Assembly: GCF_014490725.1 (NCBI RefSeq)
Contig: NZ_JACOQL010000003.1
Coordinates: 434,001-498,000, forward strand
Reading direction: 5' to 3'
DNA length: 64,000 nt
DNA from: Paracoccus amoyensis
Lineage (GTDB): Bacteria > Pseudomonadota > Alphaproteobacteria > Rhodobacterales > Rhodobacteraceae
A program made the position numbers and the translations under genes. This document shows, piece after piece, positions 55,477 through 64,000 of this stretch. Numbering within the stretch: the first letter of the stretch is position 1; each line of letters opens with the position of its first letter. The notes under the pieces were generated by a model that saw only the letters and a program-made list of their open reading frames with translations, was not told the DNA's origin and made no database searches.

Positions 55477-56609
55477 AACGTCTTATCGCACTTGATATGC
55501 TGCGCGGCTATGCGCTGGTCTGCATCATGATTGACCACATGCCGGTATCGCCGCTGCGCAAATTCACATTGGCCAATTTCTCGGTTTTTGACGCGGCCGA
55601 ACTTTTTGTGCTGCTGTCGGGATTTCTGGTCGGCATGGTCTGGTTGAGTGTCGAGGAAAAGCAAGGCGTGCGCACAGCGCAGTGGCGTTTCGCCCGCCGC
55701 GCGTTCGAAGTTTGGCGGGCCTTGATTATCGGCGGGGTCGTGATGGCCCTTGTCTCAGCCGGGTTGAAATATGCCGGGCTGGAACACACGGCAGTCTGGG
55801 GACAGTATTCCATCTGGGTGCTGGAGAACCCGTTGGGTTATATTGGCGTGCTGGCAACGATGTGGCTGCAACCGAACCTGCTGGATGTGCTGGCGGTTTA
55901 TGTCATCCTGATTGCATCGGCCCCGCTATTGGTGCCGCTGTTCCAGCGGTATCCATTCAGCTTTGCCGCTGGCTCGCTGGTCTTGTGGTGGTTCGCGCCA
56001 ACACTGAACGGGTTGATCCCCAACCATCGTGACGGTGGGCTGCTATTCAATCCGTTCGGCTGGCAGTTGCTGTTTTATTCCGGTATCGCCATGGGCCTGT
56101 TCCGGCACAGGTTCATGCCGGTCCTGATGCCCTACAGAACGCTGTTGACGGTTCTGGCGACGGGTATGTTTCTGTTCGGCGCGGCCATCCTGATTGCATT
56201 GGATTTCGGTGACGCCGCCCTGCCTGTTCGAAATGCGCTGAAGCTGGTTTACGGCAGCATCGACAAGTGGAGCCTTGATGGCACCCGCTATCTGGCGATC
56301 ATGGCCGCAGCCTGGCTTGTCGCCGTGCCGCTGGCCCGCCCGACGGAGTGGTTGGCCGCAACGCGCCCGGGTGTTGCCCTGCAGGAAATCGGCAAGGGTG
56401 GCCTGTGGGCTTTCATCATGTGCGTTCTGCTGTCGGTGATCGGTGATGCGTTCCAGATGAACCCGGCGGATCAGCCGATCTGGCGCCGACTGCTGGTGGA
56501 CGGATGGGCCATCCTGACGCTGTGGTGGCTGTCTGCAATTTGGCTGCAATATGGGGCGCCGTGGCAAAAAGGCCGCAAAAAGATAAACAAGCAGGCTGCG
56601 ACATCCTGA
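55473..56609 (+). CDS. opgC: OpgC-type membrane acyltransferase
   Basis: A 378-residue polytopic protein with the OpgC pattern: MKRLIALDMLRGYALVCIMIDHMP at the N-terminus, and AAELFVLLSGFLVGMVW, then about ten helices. In Rhodobacter sphaeroides OpgC adds succinyl groups to the glucan. Translationally coupled to opgH (ATGA). The C-terminal LysArg-rich tail is cytosolic. No terminator with a T-run is visible after it in the 197-base gap to the Nramp start. Confidence 0.92.
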   Translation: MKRLIALDMLRGYALVCIMIDHMPVSPLRKFTLANFSVFDAAELFVLLSGFLVGMVWLSVEEKQGVRTAQWRFARRAFEVWRALIIGGVVMALVSAGLKYAGLEHTAVWGQYSIWVLENPLGYIGVLATMWLQPNLLDVLAVYVILIASAPLLVPLFQRYPFSFAAGSLVLWWFAPTLNGLIPNHRDGGLLFNPFGWQLLFYSGIAMGLFRHRFMPVLMPYRTLLTVLATGMFLFGAAILIALDFGDAALPVRNALKLVYGSIDKWSLDGTRYLAIMAAAWLVAVPLARPTEWLAATRPGVALQEIGKGGLWAFIMCVLLSVIGDAFQMNPADQPIWRRLLVDGWAILTLWWLSAIWLQYGAPWQKGRKKINKQAATS

Positions 56610-56806
56610 TTTTGGTCAGATCGGCCTGCTGATAATGTCATCAAGACAGACCCGATCCTGAAAGATCAGCGATTATTTGCGCTATCATCGCAATTTTCAG
56701 CGCGGCAAGATCTCGCCACGCCCGCCGCATGATCGTATCACTGGCATAGGAGAATGTGGCGCAAGCCGCATTGGGCAAAGATAATCACAATATAAAGGAC
56801 GGGAGC

Positions 56807-58068
56807 ATGACTGACCGACCCCCCTCACAAGAGGCCGAGCCTAAATGGAGCCTTGTCGGCCCCGGACTTGTCGTGGCCGCCACCGGCGTCGGCGCCGCCG
56901 ATCTGATCGCGACAACCGTTGCAGGCAGCAAATATGGTTATCTTCTGCTGTGGTCGGTCATCGTTGGCTGCATCATGAAGGTCGTTCTGGTCGAGGGTGC
57001 CGGGCGCTATTCACTTGCGACGGGCAATACGATCTTTGAAGGCTGGGCCAGCCTGGGCAAATGGACCTCGGTCTATTTCGGTCCCTATATCGTCATTTGG
57101 GGCTTCGTTTATGGCGCGGCAGCGATGGCCGGAACCGGGCTTGCGCTTTATTCGCTGTTTCCATTCCTTAGTGTTGCGGTCTGGGGCATCATTTCGGGCC
57201 TGCTGGGCCTCGCGCTGGTGTGGAGCGGACGGTATGATCTGTTCGAAAAGGTCGTCACTTTCTTCGTCGTATTGATGTTTGTCACGGTGATCATCGCGGC
57301 GGCATTTACCCTGCCCAATCTGGGCGAAATCCTGAATGGCCTGATTCCGCGTATTCCCGAAGGTGCGATGATCAACGTCCTGAGCTTGCGGGAGGTGTTG
57401 GCGGCACGATCACCCTGGCCGCCTATGGTTATTGGCTGCGTGAAAAAGGTTGGGACACGCCACGCTACATGCGCGTGATGCGGCTGGACAACCTTGTCGC
57501 CTATATCATCACCGGCATTTTCGTTGTCGCGACGCTGATCGTGGGGGCCGAGTTGCTGTATTCGGCAGGCATTGCAATCGGCAGTGGCGATCAGGGCATG
57601 GTCGATCTGGCCAATGTTCTGGGTGAGCGTTACGGCAAATTTATGGCCGTCATCTTCCTTGTCGGCTTCTGGGCCGCCTCGATGAGTTCGCTGATCGGTG
57701 TCTGGAACGGCGTCAGCCTGATGTTCGCTGACTTTGTAGGCGAAATTCGTGGCCTGCCACATGGTGATCCAGACCGTGGAGCCAGTGGCGTCTATTACAA
57801 AGCCTATGTCCTGTGGTTGACGTTCCCGCCAATGATCATGCTGTTTCTGGGTCAGCCGGTCTATCTGATCCTTGCCTATGGCGTATTGGGCGCGTTGTTC
57901 ATGCCCTTTATGGCGATCACGCTGCTGTGGATTCTGAATACGGATCGCACCCCGCGCGAATGGCGGAACGGCGCGATCACCAACCTGCTGATGGCGCTTT
58001 GTACGCTGGCCTTTGCGGCGCTGGCGGTAAACCAGTTGTGGGGCGCGATCGCCAAGGCGCTTGGCTGA
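56807..58068 (+). pseudogene. Nramp-family divalent metal transporter, split by a frameshift
   Basis: The first frame (56807 on) gives MTDRPPSQEAEPKWSLVGPGLVVAATGVGAADLIATTVAGSKYGYLLLW and about 190 good Nramp residues, then becomes unrelated text after position 57382. The +1 frame continues from about 57385 as LAGGVGGTITLAAYGYWLREKGWDTPRYM and runs to the stop at 58068. Joined, it is a normal 420-residue transporter. A single lost base (AGC-CTT became AGCTT) explains it. The DPG-type metal motif of classical Nramp is GVGAADL here. It could be a true disruption or a sequence error; if intact in vivo it would import Mn2+/Fe2+ or Mg2+-like ions. Confidence 0.85.
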
Positions 58069-58087
58069 GCATTTTTGCCAATTCGTC

Positions 58088-58124
58088 AAAACGGGCCGAT
58101 TGTTTGTCGGCCCGTTTCCTTTTC
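58088..58124. terminator. Bidirectional terminator between Nramp and SGNH genes
   Basis: AAACGGGCCGA/TCGGCCCGTTT (11 bp) with a 7-base loop, a T-rich right flank (CCTTTTC) for the plus strand and an A-run (TCAAAA) on the left for the minus strand. It sits between convergent genes and serves both. Confidence 0.8.
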
Positions 58125-58126
58125 AA

Positions 58127-58780
58127 TCAGGTCAATATTCCGCCGACCTTTGCGGCGATTGCCCGTCCCAAAGCCGCATTGTTTTCGGCCGTGAAGTGCA
58201 GGCCATCCACACCATCCGTGGTCAGGTGATCGCCAGCATTCAGAAAATCCACCTTCATGAAATCAGCCAGCGCGGCATATAGCCCGGCCAATTGCTGGGA
58301 CTTGGCATGCCCGCCGTCGAACATGCCCTGAAACCAGGGGTGCGGCATCCGGGCCAGCGGTGGTGGCGCGACAACCAGAACCTTCGGCGCAGGATAGGGC
58401 GTTCCCACCCCATAGGCGCTGGTCAGAACCTGCCCGACCAATTTCGCCATGCCATTGGCGATCTCATATGGTGAGCGATTGAAATAGGATTTCGTGTCAT
58501 TCGTGCCCAGCATGAGTATCACCAGATCCAGCGGCAGATGGCTTGCCAGCAGCATCGGCAGATGATTGGCCCCGTTCAGACGCGGATCGTTGGGATCATC
58601 GACGCTGGTCGTGCGGGCGCTTAGCCCCTCTTCGATGATATGATACCCCTCGCCCAGCTCTTGCGCCATCACCCCTGTCCAACGCTGCTCATGAGGATAG
58701 CGATAGGTGGGTGAGCCTGCGACCACAGGAATCCATCCCCATGTCAGGGAATCGCCATAACACAGGATATTCTTTGTCAT
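58127..58780 (-). CDS. SGNH/GDSL-family hydrolase (arylesterase-like)
   Basis: A 217-residue protein with block I YGDSLTWGW (nucleophile Ser), block III LGTND, and block V DGLHF (Asp-His), giving the complete SGNH triad. The SARTTSVDDP segment is typical for the arylesterase/acetylxylan group. It cleaves small esters; no signal peptide, so cytosolic. ATG 58780 chosen (GCGGAAG upstream); a longer frame reaches 58927. Confidence 0.9.
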   Translation of the reverse strand: MTKNILCYGDSLTWGWIPVVAGSPTYRYPHEQRWTGVMAQELGEGYHIIEEGLSARTTSVDDPNDPRLNGANHLPMLLASHLPLDLVILMLGTNDTKSYFNRSPYEIANGMAKLVGQVLTSAYGVGTPYPAPKVLVVAPPPLARMPHPWFQGMFDGGHAKSQQLAGLYAALADFMKVDFLNAGDHLTTDGVDGLHFTAENNAALGRAIAAKVGGILT

Positions 58781-58911
58781 CTTCCGCCTCCGTGTTTTGG
58801 TCACGATGGCAGCATTGCAGGACTGGTCGCAAGCGTTGTCAGTCCGCTTCGAAGGGGTCACTATCCAGGTAACGATCCGTGCAAACGCCACTTTCCCCGA
58901 AAGAACGTCCC

Positions 58912-59484
58912 ATGTCCCAACATCCAATCAGCCAGTTCCCCGTGCCATCGATTGCGGACCTGCCACCCGATATTGCCGAACGCATCCAGGCTGTGCAGGA
59001 AAAGTCGGGCTTCGTGCCGAATGTCTTTCTGGTTCTGGCCCATCGCCCCGATGAATTCCGCGCCTTCTTTGCCTATCATGATGCGCTGATGGACAAGCCC
59101 GGCAACCTGACCAAAGCTGAACGAGAGATGATTGTCGTCACGACCAGCGCGGCAAATCAGTGCCAATATTGCGTTGTGGCCCACGGGGCGATCCTGCGAA
59201 TCAGGGCCAAGGCTCCGTTGCTGGCCGATCAGGTTGCCGTCAATTATCGCAAGGCGGATATTACGCCACGCCAGCGCATCATGCTGGATTTCGCGATGAA
59301 AGTATCCCAGCAGGCCCATGCAGTCGAAAATTCGGACTTCGCGACCCTGAAACAACATGGTTTCACCGATGACGATATCTGGGACATCGCCGCCATTTCG
59401 GCTTTTTTCGGGATGTCGAACCGGATGGCAAATGTCACCGGCATGAGGCCGAATGACGAATTTTACATGCTGGGGCGCGACTGA
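58912..59484 (+). CDS. AhpD/CMD-like peroxidase-related protein
   Basis: A 190-residue protein of the carboxymuconolactone decarboxylase fold. The catalytic CxxC-His is CQYCVVAHGAI (about residues 84-94), preceded by LTKAEREMIVVTTSAANQ. The longer N-terminal part (FVPNVFLVLAHRPDEFRAFFAYHDALM) places it in the uncharacterised peroxidase-related group. Probably reduces alkyl hydroperoxides with thiols. The start ATG 58912 gives MSQHPISQ; the frame extends to 58879. It ends eight bases before the convergent xylB. Confidence 0.9.
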   Translation: MSQHPISQFPVPSIADLPPDIAERIQAVQEKSGFVPNVFLVLAHRPDEFRAFFAYHDALMDKPGNLTKAEREMIVVTTSAANQCQYCVVAHGAILRIRAKAPLLADQVAVNYRKADITPRQRIMLDFAMKVSQQAHAVENSDFATLKQHGFTDDDIWDIAAISAFFGMSNRMANVTGMRPNDEFYMLGRD

Positions 59485-59492
59485 GGTGCCCG

Positions 59493-60932
59493 TCACCCCG
59501 CAGATCTGGCGTAAAGATCGCGGAACTTGTTCAGCCGATCCGAATAGGCCGCCGCCAGAGCCCTATTCGGTTCGATGACAGCTGCGATCCGGGGCGAGGT
59601 GCAGGTCTCGGCCACGGATGCCCCGGTTGCGGCCATCATCCCCAGACGTGCGGCGCCAAAAGCCGCGCCATAGTCGCCGCTTTCGGGGATCAGGATCGGA
59701 AGGCCAAGCGCGGTCGCGATGGATTGCACCCAGAACTCGGACCGCGCACCACCGCCCAGCACGACAAGCGCCTGCGGGTTGGACCCGGCCTGGCGCAGCA
59801 CCGCAAGGTTATCGGCAAAGGCAAAGGCCACCCCCTCCAGCACGGCCTGCGTCAACGCCGCCCGGTCTGTCCGCGCCGATAACCCGTCAAAACTTGCGCG
59901 CAGGGCGACGTCGTTATGCGGCGTCCGTTCCCCCGAAAGATAGGGCAGGAACGTGACCTCACCGGGGGCTTTCAAAGCCGTGCCCAGTTCCGCCGTCAGG
60001 TCGGCGGGTTTCCGGCCTGTGATCCCCGACAACCACTCCATCGCGGCTGACGCCGACAGGATCACCCCCATCTGATGCCACATCCCCGGCAAGGCGTGAC
60101 AAAAGGCGTGGACGGCACTTTCCGGGCGCGGCAAATAACGTTCGGTTGCGGCAAACAGCACGCCCGAGGTTCCAAGGGACACGAACCCCTGCCCTTCGGC
60201 CACCGTCCCCGCACCAACTGCAGTGGCGGCGTTGTCGCCGGCCCCTCCGGCCACAATCGTCCCTGGCGTCATCCCCCATGCCTGCGCCAAATCGGCACGA
60301 ATGCCGCCCGACGGGGCATTTCCTTCGATCAGATCGGGCATCTGGTCCAATCGCATTCCCGAAGCGGCAAGCAAATCCTGGGACCAGCGGCGGGCACCCG
60401 TATCCAGCCAACTTGTTCCGGCGGCATCTGACATTTCTGCGACATATTCGCCAGTCAGCCAAAGGCGCAAATAATCCTTGGGCAACAGAACCTTGGCAAT
60501 TCTGGCAAACTCGGCCGGTTCATTTTCGGCCATCCAGACCAGCTTGGGTGCGGTAAAGCCGGGAAAAACGATATTGCCCGAAACGTCACGAAATTGCGGA
60601 TCAGCATCCAGTTTGGACGCCTGCTGCTGTGATCTTCCATCATTCCACAAGATCGCCGGCCGGATTACCTGACCGTCGGCGTCAAGCGTGACCGCACCGT
60701 GCATCTGCCCTGACAGGCCGATCCCTTTGACGCCCGACAAGTCATGTTTCGATATCAGCTCAGCCATTGCCGCTTCGGTCGCGCTGATCCAGTCGGCGGG
60801 GTTCTGTTCGGCCCATCCGGATTGCGGACGCGACACGCTTAGCCCCGATGTGGCGGATCCAAGGACATTCTGCCCCTCGTCCATCAACAGAACTTTGACC
60901 CCGGAAGTGCCCAGATCAATGCCAAGATACAT
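59493..60932 (-). CDS. xylB: Xylulokinase
   Basis: A 479-residue FGGY kinase that phosphorylates D-xylulose. Signatures: YLGIDLGTSGVKVLLMD, LSGQMHGAV, ILWNDGRS, GGAGDNAATAVGAGTV, LGTSGVLFA, LPYLSGERTPHNDV and VVLGGGARSEFWVQ. It is the last gene of the polyol operon; D-xylulose could come from D-arabitol or xylitol oxidation by the upstream dehydrogenases. It begins 11 bases after the HAD gene. Confidence 0.95.
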   Translation of the reverse strand: MYLGIDLGTSGVKVLLMDEGQNVLGSATSGLSVSRPQSGWAEQNPADWISATEAAMAELISKHDLSGVKGIGLSGQMHGAVTLDADGQVIRPAILWNDGRSQQQASKLDADPQFRDVSGNIVFPGFTAPKLVWMAENEPAEFARIAKVLLPKDYLRLWLTGEYVAEMSDAAGTSWLDTGARRWSQDLLAASGMRLDQMPDLIEGNAPSGGIRADLAQAWGMTPGTIVAGGAGDNAATAVGAGTVAEGQGFVSLGTSGVLFAATERYLPRPESAVHAFCHALPGMWHQMGVILSASAAMEWLSGITGRKPADLTAELGTALKAPGEVTFLPYLSGERTPHNDVALRASFDGLSARTDRAALTQAVLEGVAFAFADNLAVLRQAGSNPQALVVLGGGARSEFWVQSIATALGLPILIPESGDYGAAFGAARLGMMAATGASVAETCTSPRIAAVIEPNRALAAAYSDRLNKFRDLYARSAG

Positions 60933-60943
60933 CTGCAGCCTCT

Positions 60944-61624
60944 TTACTTCGCCAATGGCGCGCTGATGCGCTCACGCACGAGAGCAGGCAACTGATCCGC
61001 CCGCTGGGCAATGGCATCGGCGCCCGATTGAGGCAGCTTTTGCGCCAATCCAGAAGCCTGCGCGTGTGAGCCGCCCAACAGCCCGATACAATACATTCCC
61101 GCCGCCTTGGCCGCACGAACGCCCGCACCGCTATCTTCAATGACGATGCAGTTTTCAGGCGGAACCGCAAGCTCCCTTGCAGCCAGCAGGAACAAATCAG
61201 GTGCGGGTTTGCCGTTCTGAACCTGAACGGCGGAATACACCCTTGTGCCAAAGAACCCCGCCAGCCCAGTCAGTTCCAGCGATTGCGCAATCCTTGCCGG
61301 GGTGGACGACGAAGCAACCGCCTTGGGCAGGCTTTGTAATTCCAACAAGGCGTGCGCGATCCCGGGAATAGGATACAGTTCCTGCTGAAATCGCTGCGCC
61401 AGACGGCGCCGATAATCCGGCAGCAGCGGCGTTGCGTCGACGCCCTGTTCCTGCCGGACGATGTCGACGATCGAGGCGACAGAACGCCCGATCATGCGGG
61501 CGAACATCTCATCATTCGTAATCACCGCCCCCGCTGCCCGCAGGGTATCGCCCAGTTCGGCAATCGACAGCGGCTCGCTGTCCACAAGCACACCGTCGCA
61601 GTCGAAGATCAGCGCATAGGTCAT
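60944..61624 (-). CDS. HAD-superfamily phosphatase/phosphomutase
   Basis: A 226-residue HAD protein. Motif I FDCDGVLVDSE (nucleophile Asp), motif II ASSSTPARI, motif III KPAPDLF and IEDSGAGVRAAKAAGM define subfamily IA with a helical cap, as in beta-phosphoglucomutase and 2-deoxyglucose-6-phosphatase. Starts by overlap with mtlK (ATGA), so part of the polyol operon. Its substrate may be a sugar phosphate; unproven. A longer frame to 61669 lies inside mtlK. Confidence 0.9.
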   Translation of the reverse strand: MTYALIFDCDGVLVDSEPLSIAELGDTLRAAGAVITNDEMFARMIGRSVASIVDIVRQEQGVDATPLLPDYRRRLAQRFQQELYPIPGIAHALLELQSLPKAVASSSTPARIAQSLELTGLAGFFGTRVYSAVQVQNGKPAPDLFLLAARELAVPPENCIVIEDSGAGVRAAKAAGMYCIGLLGGSHAQASGLAQKLPQSGADAIAQRADQLPALVRERISAPLAK

Positions 61625-63087
61625 CCGCCGATATAGGTTTGCAGCGTCGCCTTGGTGCCCTTGTCCCACAGCATGTTCAGCCAGCGTGAAAAGGCGCCCG
61701 CAAAGGCAGGGTTCTTGCCGGTGTCACCATAAATCTCGGCCATTGCCAGCCATGCGGCAGGATTGTCCTTGGCCTGCATGGCAACGGCGGTCAAATGGTC
61801 CCAATTCGGGTCATTCGGTTCGATCACCGCGCCGGAATCGGTGGTTCCCGCGCAATAGCGGCACCAAAGTGCGCTTTCCAACGCAAGCCCCTCGACCGAT
61901 TTGCCCGCTTGCAGACGATCCGCAATGGTGGGCACGATGAATTTCGGCTGCCGGTTGGATCCGTCCAGACACAATCTGCGGATGGTATCACCGATCTTGG
62001 GATTGGCGCAGCGTTCCTTGACCTTCCGGAAATAGGCTTGCAGGTCGGTATTCGGCACGGGGGGAACGGCGGGAATGATCTCATCCGTTTCGACCTTCTC
62101 AAGAAAGCCCCGGACCAGATCATCTTCCATCGCTTCGTGCACGAAATGAATATCCATCAGACCGGCAGGATAGGCGATGACCGCATGCCCGCCATTCAGG
62201 ATGCGGATTTTCATGAGCTCCCACGGGGTCACGTCGTCGACAAACTCAACGCCGACATCTTCCAGCGCGGGGCGACCTGCGGGGAAGTTGTCTTCCAGCA
62301 CCCATTGAATGAAATCCTCGCAGAATACCGGGCAATCGTCGTCAATGCCGAAATCGTCGCGAATCATGGCGCGTTCGCGGTCGCTGGTTGCGGGGGTGAT
62401 CCGGTCAACCATCCCGTTCGGAAAGGCCACGCTGGACTTGATCCATTCGGCCAGCTCAGGGTCGGACAGGCGCGCGGTTTCGACGACGGCTTCCTGGGTG
62501 ACGACGCCATTATGTGGGATGTTGTCACAACACATAACGGTAAACGGCTGCAGCCCCGCATCGCGCCGCGCCTTCAGACCCGCGACCAGCATCCCAAAGA
62601 CCGTTCTGGGCTGGTCAGGGTTCGCACCATCCGCCACAATCGCGGGATGGCGGGGGTTGAAATGCCCGGTTGCGGCATCGATGAAATAGCCGCCCTCGGT
62701 AATGGTCAGACTGGCGATCTTTGTTTCAGGATCGGCCAGCTTGGCGATGATCGCCGCTGCATCTGCGGGCGGCAGATAGTCCACCGTCGCGCCAACAATC
62801 CGCGGGTCCGAGGCTTCGGCCGTCTGTTCGACAACCGAAAACAGGAAATCCTGCGCGGCAAGCGCGTCGCGCATCCGGGCGTCGGACGGCATGACCCCTG
62901 CACCGACAATCGCATAATCCAAGCCTTTGCCGGTGTTCATCAGCCGGTCCAGATACACCGCCTGATGGGCGCGATGGAAATTACCCAGACCAAAATGAAC
63001 GATCCCGCCCTTCAACTGCGTGCGGTCGTAATTTGGCACCGGAACGCCAAGCGAGGACAGGTTGTCGTTGTTCAGTTTGGTTGCCAT
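61621..63087 (-). CDS. mtlK: Mannitol 2-dehydrogenase family polyol dehydrogenase
   Basis: A 488-residue NAD-dependent long-chain dehydrogenase. N-terminal GIVHFGLGNFHRAHQAVYLDRL binds NAD; SLTITEGGYF, CDNIPHNG and FPNGMVDRITP mark the family; catalytic KIRILNGGH holds the Lys-Asn-His set. It oxidises D-mannitol to fructose, and D-arabitol to xylulose in related enzymes. ATG 63087 lies two bases after the smoS stop; a longer frame to 63126 is internal to smoS. Order smoS-mtlK matches the Rhodobacter sphaeroides polyol operon. Confidence 0.93.
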   Translation of the reverse strand: MATKLNNDNLSSLGVPVPNYDRTQLKGGIVHFGLGNFHRAHQAVYLDRLMNTGKGLDYAIVGAGVMPSDARMRDALAAQDFLFSVVEQTAEASDPRIVGATVDYLPPADAAAIIAKLADPETKIASLTITEGGYFIDAATGHFNPRHPAIVADGANPDQPRTVFGMLVAGLKARRDAGLQPFTVMCCDNIPHNGVVTQEAVVETARLSDPELAEWIKSSVAFPNGMVDRITPATSDRERAMIRDDFGIDDDCPVFCEDFIQWVLEDNFPAGRPALEDVGVEFVDDVTPWELMKIRILNGGHAVIAYPAGLMDIHFVHEAMEDDLVRGFLEKVETDEIIPAVPPVPNTDLQAYFRKVKERCANPKIGDTIRRLCLDGSNRQPKFIVPTIADRLQAGKSVEGLALESALWCRYCAGTTDSGAVIEPNDPNWDHLTAVAMQAKDNPAAWLAMAEIYGDTGKNPAFAGAFSRWLNMLWDKGTKATLQTYIGG

Positions 63088-63089
63088 GA

Positions 63090-63854
63090 TCAGCTCATCC
63101 AGTTGCCGCCGTCCACATTGAAACATTGGGCGACGATGTAATCGGCTTCGGGCGTGGCAAGGAAAATCGCCATGCCGGTCAAATCTTCTGCGGTGCCCAT
63201 GCGGCCATAGGGGACGGCTTCGCCGACCTCTTTCTTCTTCTGGCCACGGGGTTTGTTCTCATAGGCGGCGAATTTGGCATCGACGCCGTCCCAGTGATCG
63301 CCATCCACCACGCCGGGGGCAATGGCGTTGACGTTGATGCCCTGGGCGATCAGGTTCAACCCGGCCGATTGGGTCAGGCTGATGACGGCGGCCTTGGTCG
63401 CGCAGTAAACGGCAACCAGCGCCTCGCCCCGTCTGCCGGCTTGCGAGGCCATGTTGATGATCTTGCCCTTGCGTCCGGTGTCGATCATGTGCCGCGCCAC
63501 GGCCTGCATCGTGAACAGCGTGCCACTGACATTGATCGCGAAAAGCCGGTCATAACTGTCGCGCGTGATGTCAACGATGGGGGCAAGGTCGAACAGCGCG
63601 GCGTTATTGATCAGGATGTCGATGCCGCCCATCCGGGCAGCAGCTTCGGCCACACCTGCATCAATGCTTGCCTGATCCGTCACGTCCATGACGATGGGAA
63701 CGGCACCGATTTCGGCGGCGGTGGCGCGCACGCCATCACCATTGATGTCGGCAATCGCAACCGTGGCGCCTTCGCGAATATACGCCTCGGCAAAGGCGCG
63801 ACCGATGCCACGGGCAGCGCCGGTAATCAGCGCGGTTTTACCCTGCAACCTCAT
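63090..63854 (-). CDS. smoS: Sorbitol (L-iditol 2-) dehydrogenase, short chain
   Basis: A 254-residue classical SDR. TGAARGIG is the NAD motif, NNAALF the stabilising asparagines, with Ser in NMASQAG, Tyr-Lys in VYCATKAAV. GDHWDGVDAKFAAYENKPRGQKKKEVGEAVPYGRMG is characteristic of Rhodobacter SmoS. It oxidises sorbitol and galactitol to ketoses. Start overlaps the smoK stop by four bases (ATGA), so the operon continues from the transporter ATPase outside the window. Confidence 0.94.
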   Translation of the reverse strand: MRLQGKTALITGAARGIGRAFAEAYIREGATVAIADINGDGVRATAAEIGAVPIVMDVTDQASIDAGVAEAAARMGGIDILINNAALFDLAPIVDITRDSYDRLFAINVSGTLFTMQAVARHMIDTGRKGKIINMASQAGRRGEALVAVYCATKAAVISLTQSAGLNLIAQGINVNAIAPGVVDGDHWDGVDAKFAAYENKPRGQKKKEVGEAVPYGRMGTAEDLTGMAIFLATPEADYIVAQCFNVDGGNWMS

Positions 63855-64000
63855 AGGGCAAGCCCATCCTGACCGAACTTGTAGATGCGGCCTTCCTGCG
63901 GGGTCAGGAAAATGCGGTCGCCGTGGTGAACCGGAAATTCGCCCGCCGCGCGGGCGATGATATGGGCGCCATTGTCCAGATCGATATGCAGGAAGGTGTC
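63851..64000 (-). CDS. smoK: Polyol ABC transporter ATP-binding protein, C-terminal end
   Basis: Only the last 49 codons are in the window. They read DTFLHIDLDNGAHIIARA, then AGEFPVHHGDRIFLTPQ and EGRIYKFGQDGLAL, the C-terminal TOBE/regulatory domain of MalK/UgpC-type ATPases. With smoS, mtlK and xylB downstream, this is very likely the ATPase of the sorbitol/mannitol importer. The gene begins outside the window to the right. Confidence 0.85.
   Translation of the reverse strand, partial: DTFLHIDLDNGAHIIARAAGEFPVHHGDRIFLTPQEGRIYKFGQDGLAL

Noticed and set aside
57370..57480. Programmed frameshift in the Nramp gene
   Set aside because: No slippery heptamer or strong downstream structure at the shift point; a one-base loss explains the text better.
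61795..63141. 448-codon plus-strand open frame opposite mtlK
   Set aside because: Antisense to a coupled operon gene, with no ribosome site or recognisable family.

Overview
The window looks like ordinary chromosome from an alphaproteobacterium of the order Rhodobacterales, most likely Paracoccus or a close relative. The best markers are a cytochrome c550 (cycA) lying just upstream of an aa3 oxidase subunit I (ctaD), as in Paracoccus denitrificans. The heme and copper ligands of that CtaD fall at the residue numbers known for the P. denitrificans enzyme. Other alphaproteobacterial traits are a type II lumazine synthase behind an FMN riboswitch, an aerobic-type CobT, pcm-tolC, EI-Ntr beside lysC, opgGHC, and a mannitol/sorbitol operon of the Rhodobacter smo/mtl type. 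The DNA is GC-rich throughout except for an AT-rich gap near 21.3-21.6 kb. I see no insertion sequence, prophage, CRISPR array, rRNA operon or plasmid module.

Layout. 1-4.0 kb: end of a sugar/polyol uptake and catabolic operon (periplasmic binding protein, FGGY kinase, FAD-dependent polyol-phosphate dehydrogenase resembling eryA/eryB). 4.0-4.7 kb: ribH2 with its riboswitch, convergent to the operon. 4.9-10.2 kb: AbrB-type membrane protein, tRNA-Leu, lipB, cycA, a lysozyme-inhibitor-like protein, ctaD and a DUF2244 protein. 10.2-17.3 kb: DUF3008, yqeY, carA, a glycosyltransferase fused to a probable c-di-GMP-binding MshEN domain, and glnE. 17.5-25 kb: bpt, ilvI-ilvN, small conserved proteins, an M48 lipoprotein protease, nitroreductase, EI24 protein, methylmalonyl-CoA epimerase and a frameshifted DUF1467 gene. 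25-34.4 kb: lone receiver protein, acetyltransferase, DUF1501/DUF1800 pair, aspS, CPBP protease, GH25 lysozyme lipoprotein and a D-lactate dehydrogenase-like flavoprotein. 34.5-43.4 kb: GT8 glycosyltransferase plus NAD-dependent epimerase, a ClC protein, cobT, a PopZ-like polar protein, tolC, pcm and tRNA-Cys. 43.4-51.6 kb: waaA, DUF1178, a MocR regulator divergent from an MFS exporter across a perfect 13-bp inverted repeat, lysC and ptsP. 51.8-58.8 kb: opgGHC for osmoregulated periplasmic glucans, an Nramp transporter gene broken by one missing base, and an SGNH hydrolase. 58.9-64 kb: AhpD-like protein, then the minus-strand polyol operon smoK(partial)-smoS-mtlK-HAD-xylB.

Functional themes are polyol catabolism at both ends, envelope glycans (GT2, GT8, WaaA, OpgGHC), respiration (cycA, ctaD, dld) and amino-acid or nitrogen metabolism (carA, glnE, ilvIN, lysC, ptsP). 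I did not find a clearly new multi-gene system. The most unusual points are the MshEN-glycosyltransferase fusion, the MocR operator, the PopZ-like protein, a possible Tat piggyback pair (DUF1501/DUF1800), and two single-base disruptions that may be real or may be sequence errors.
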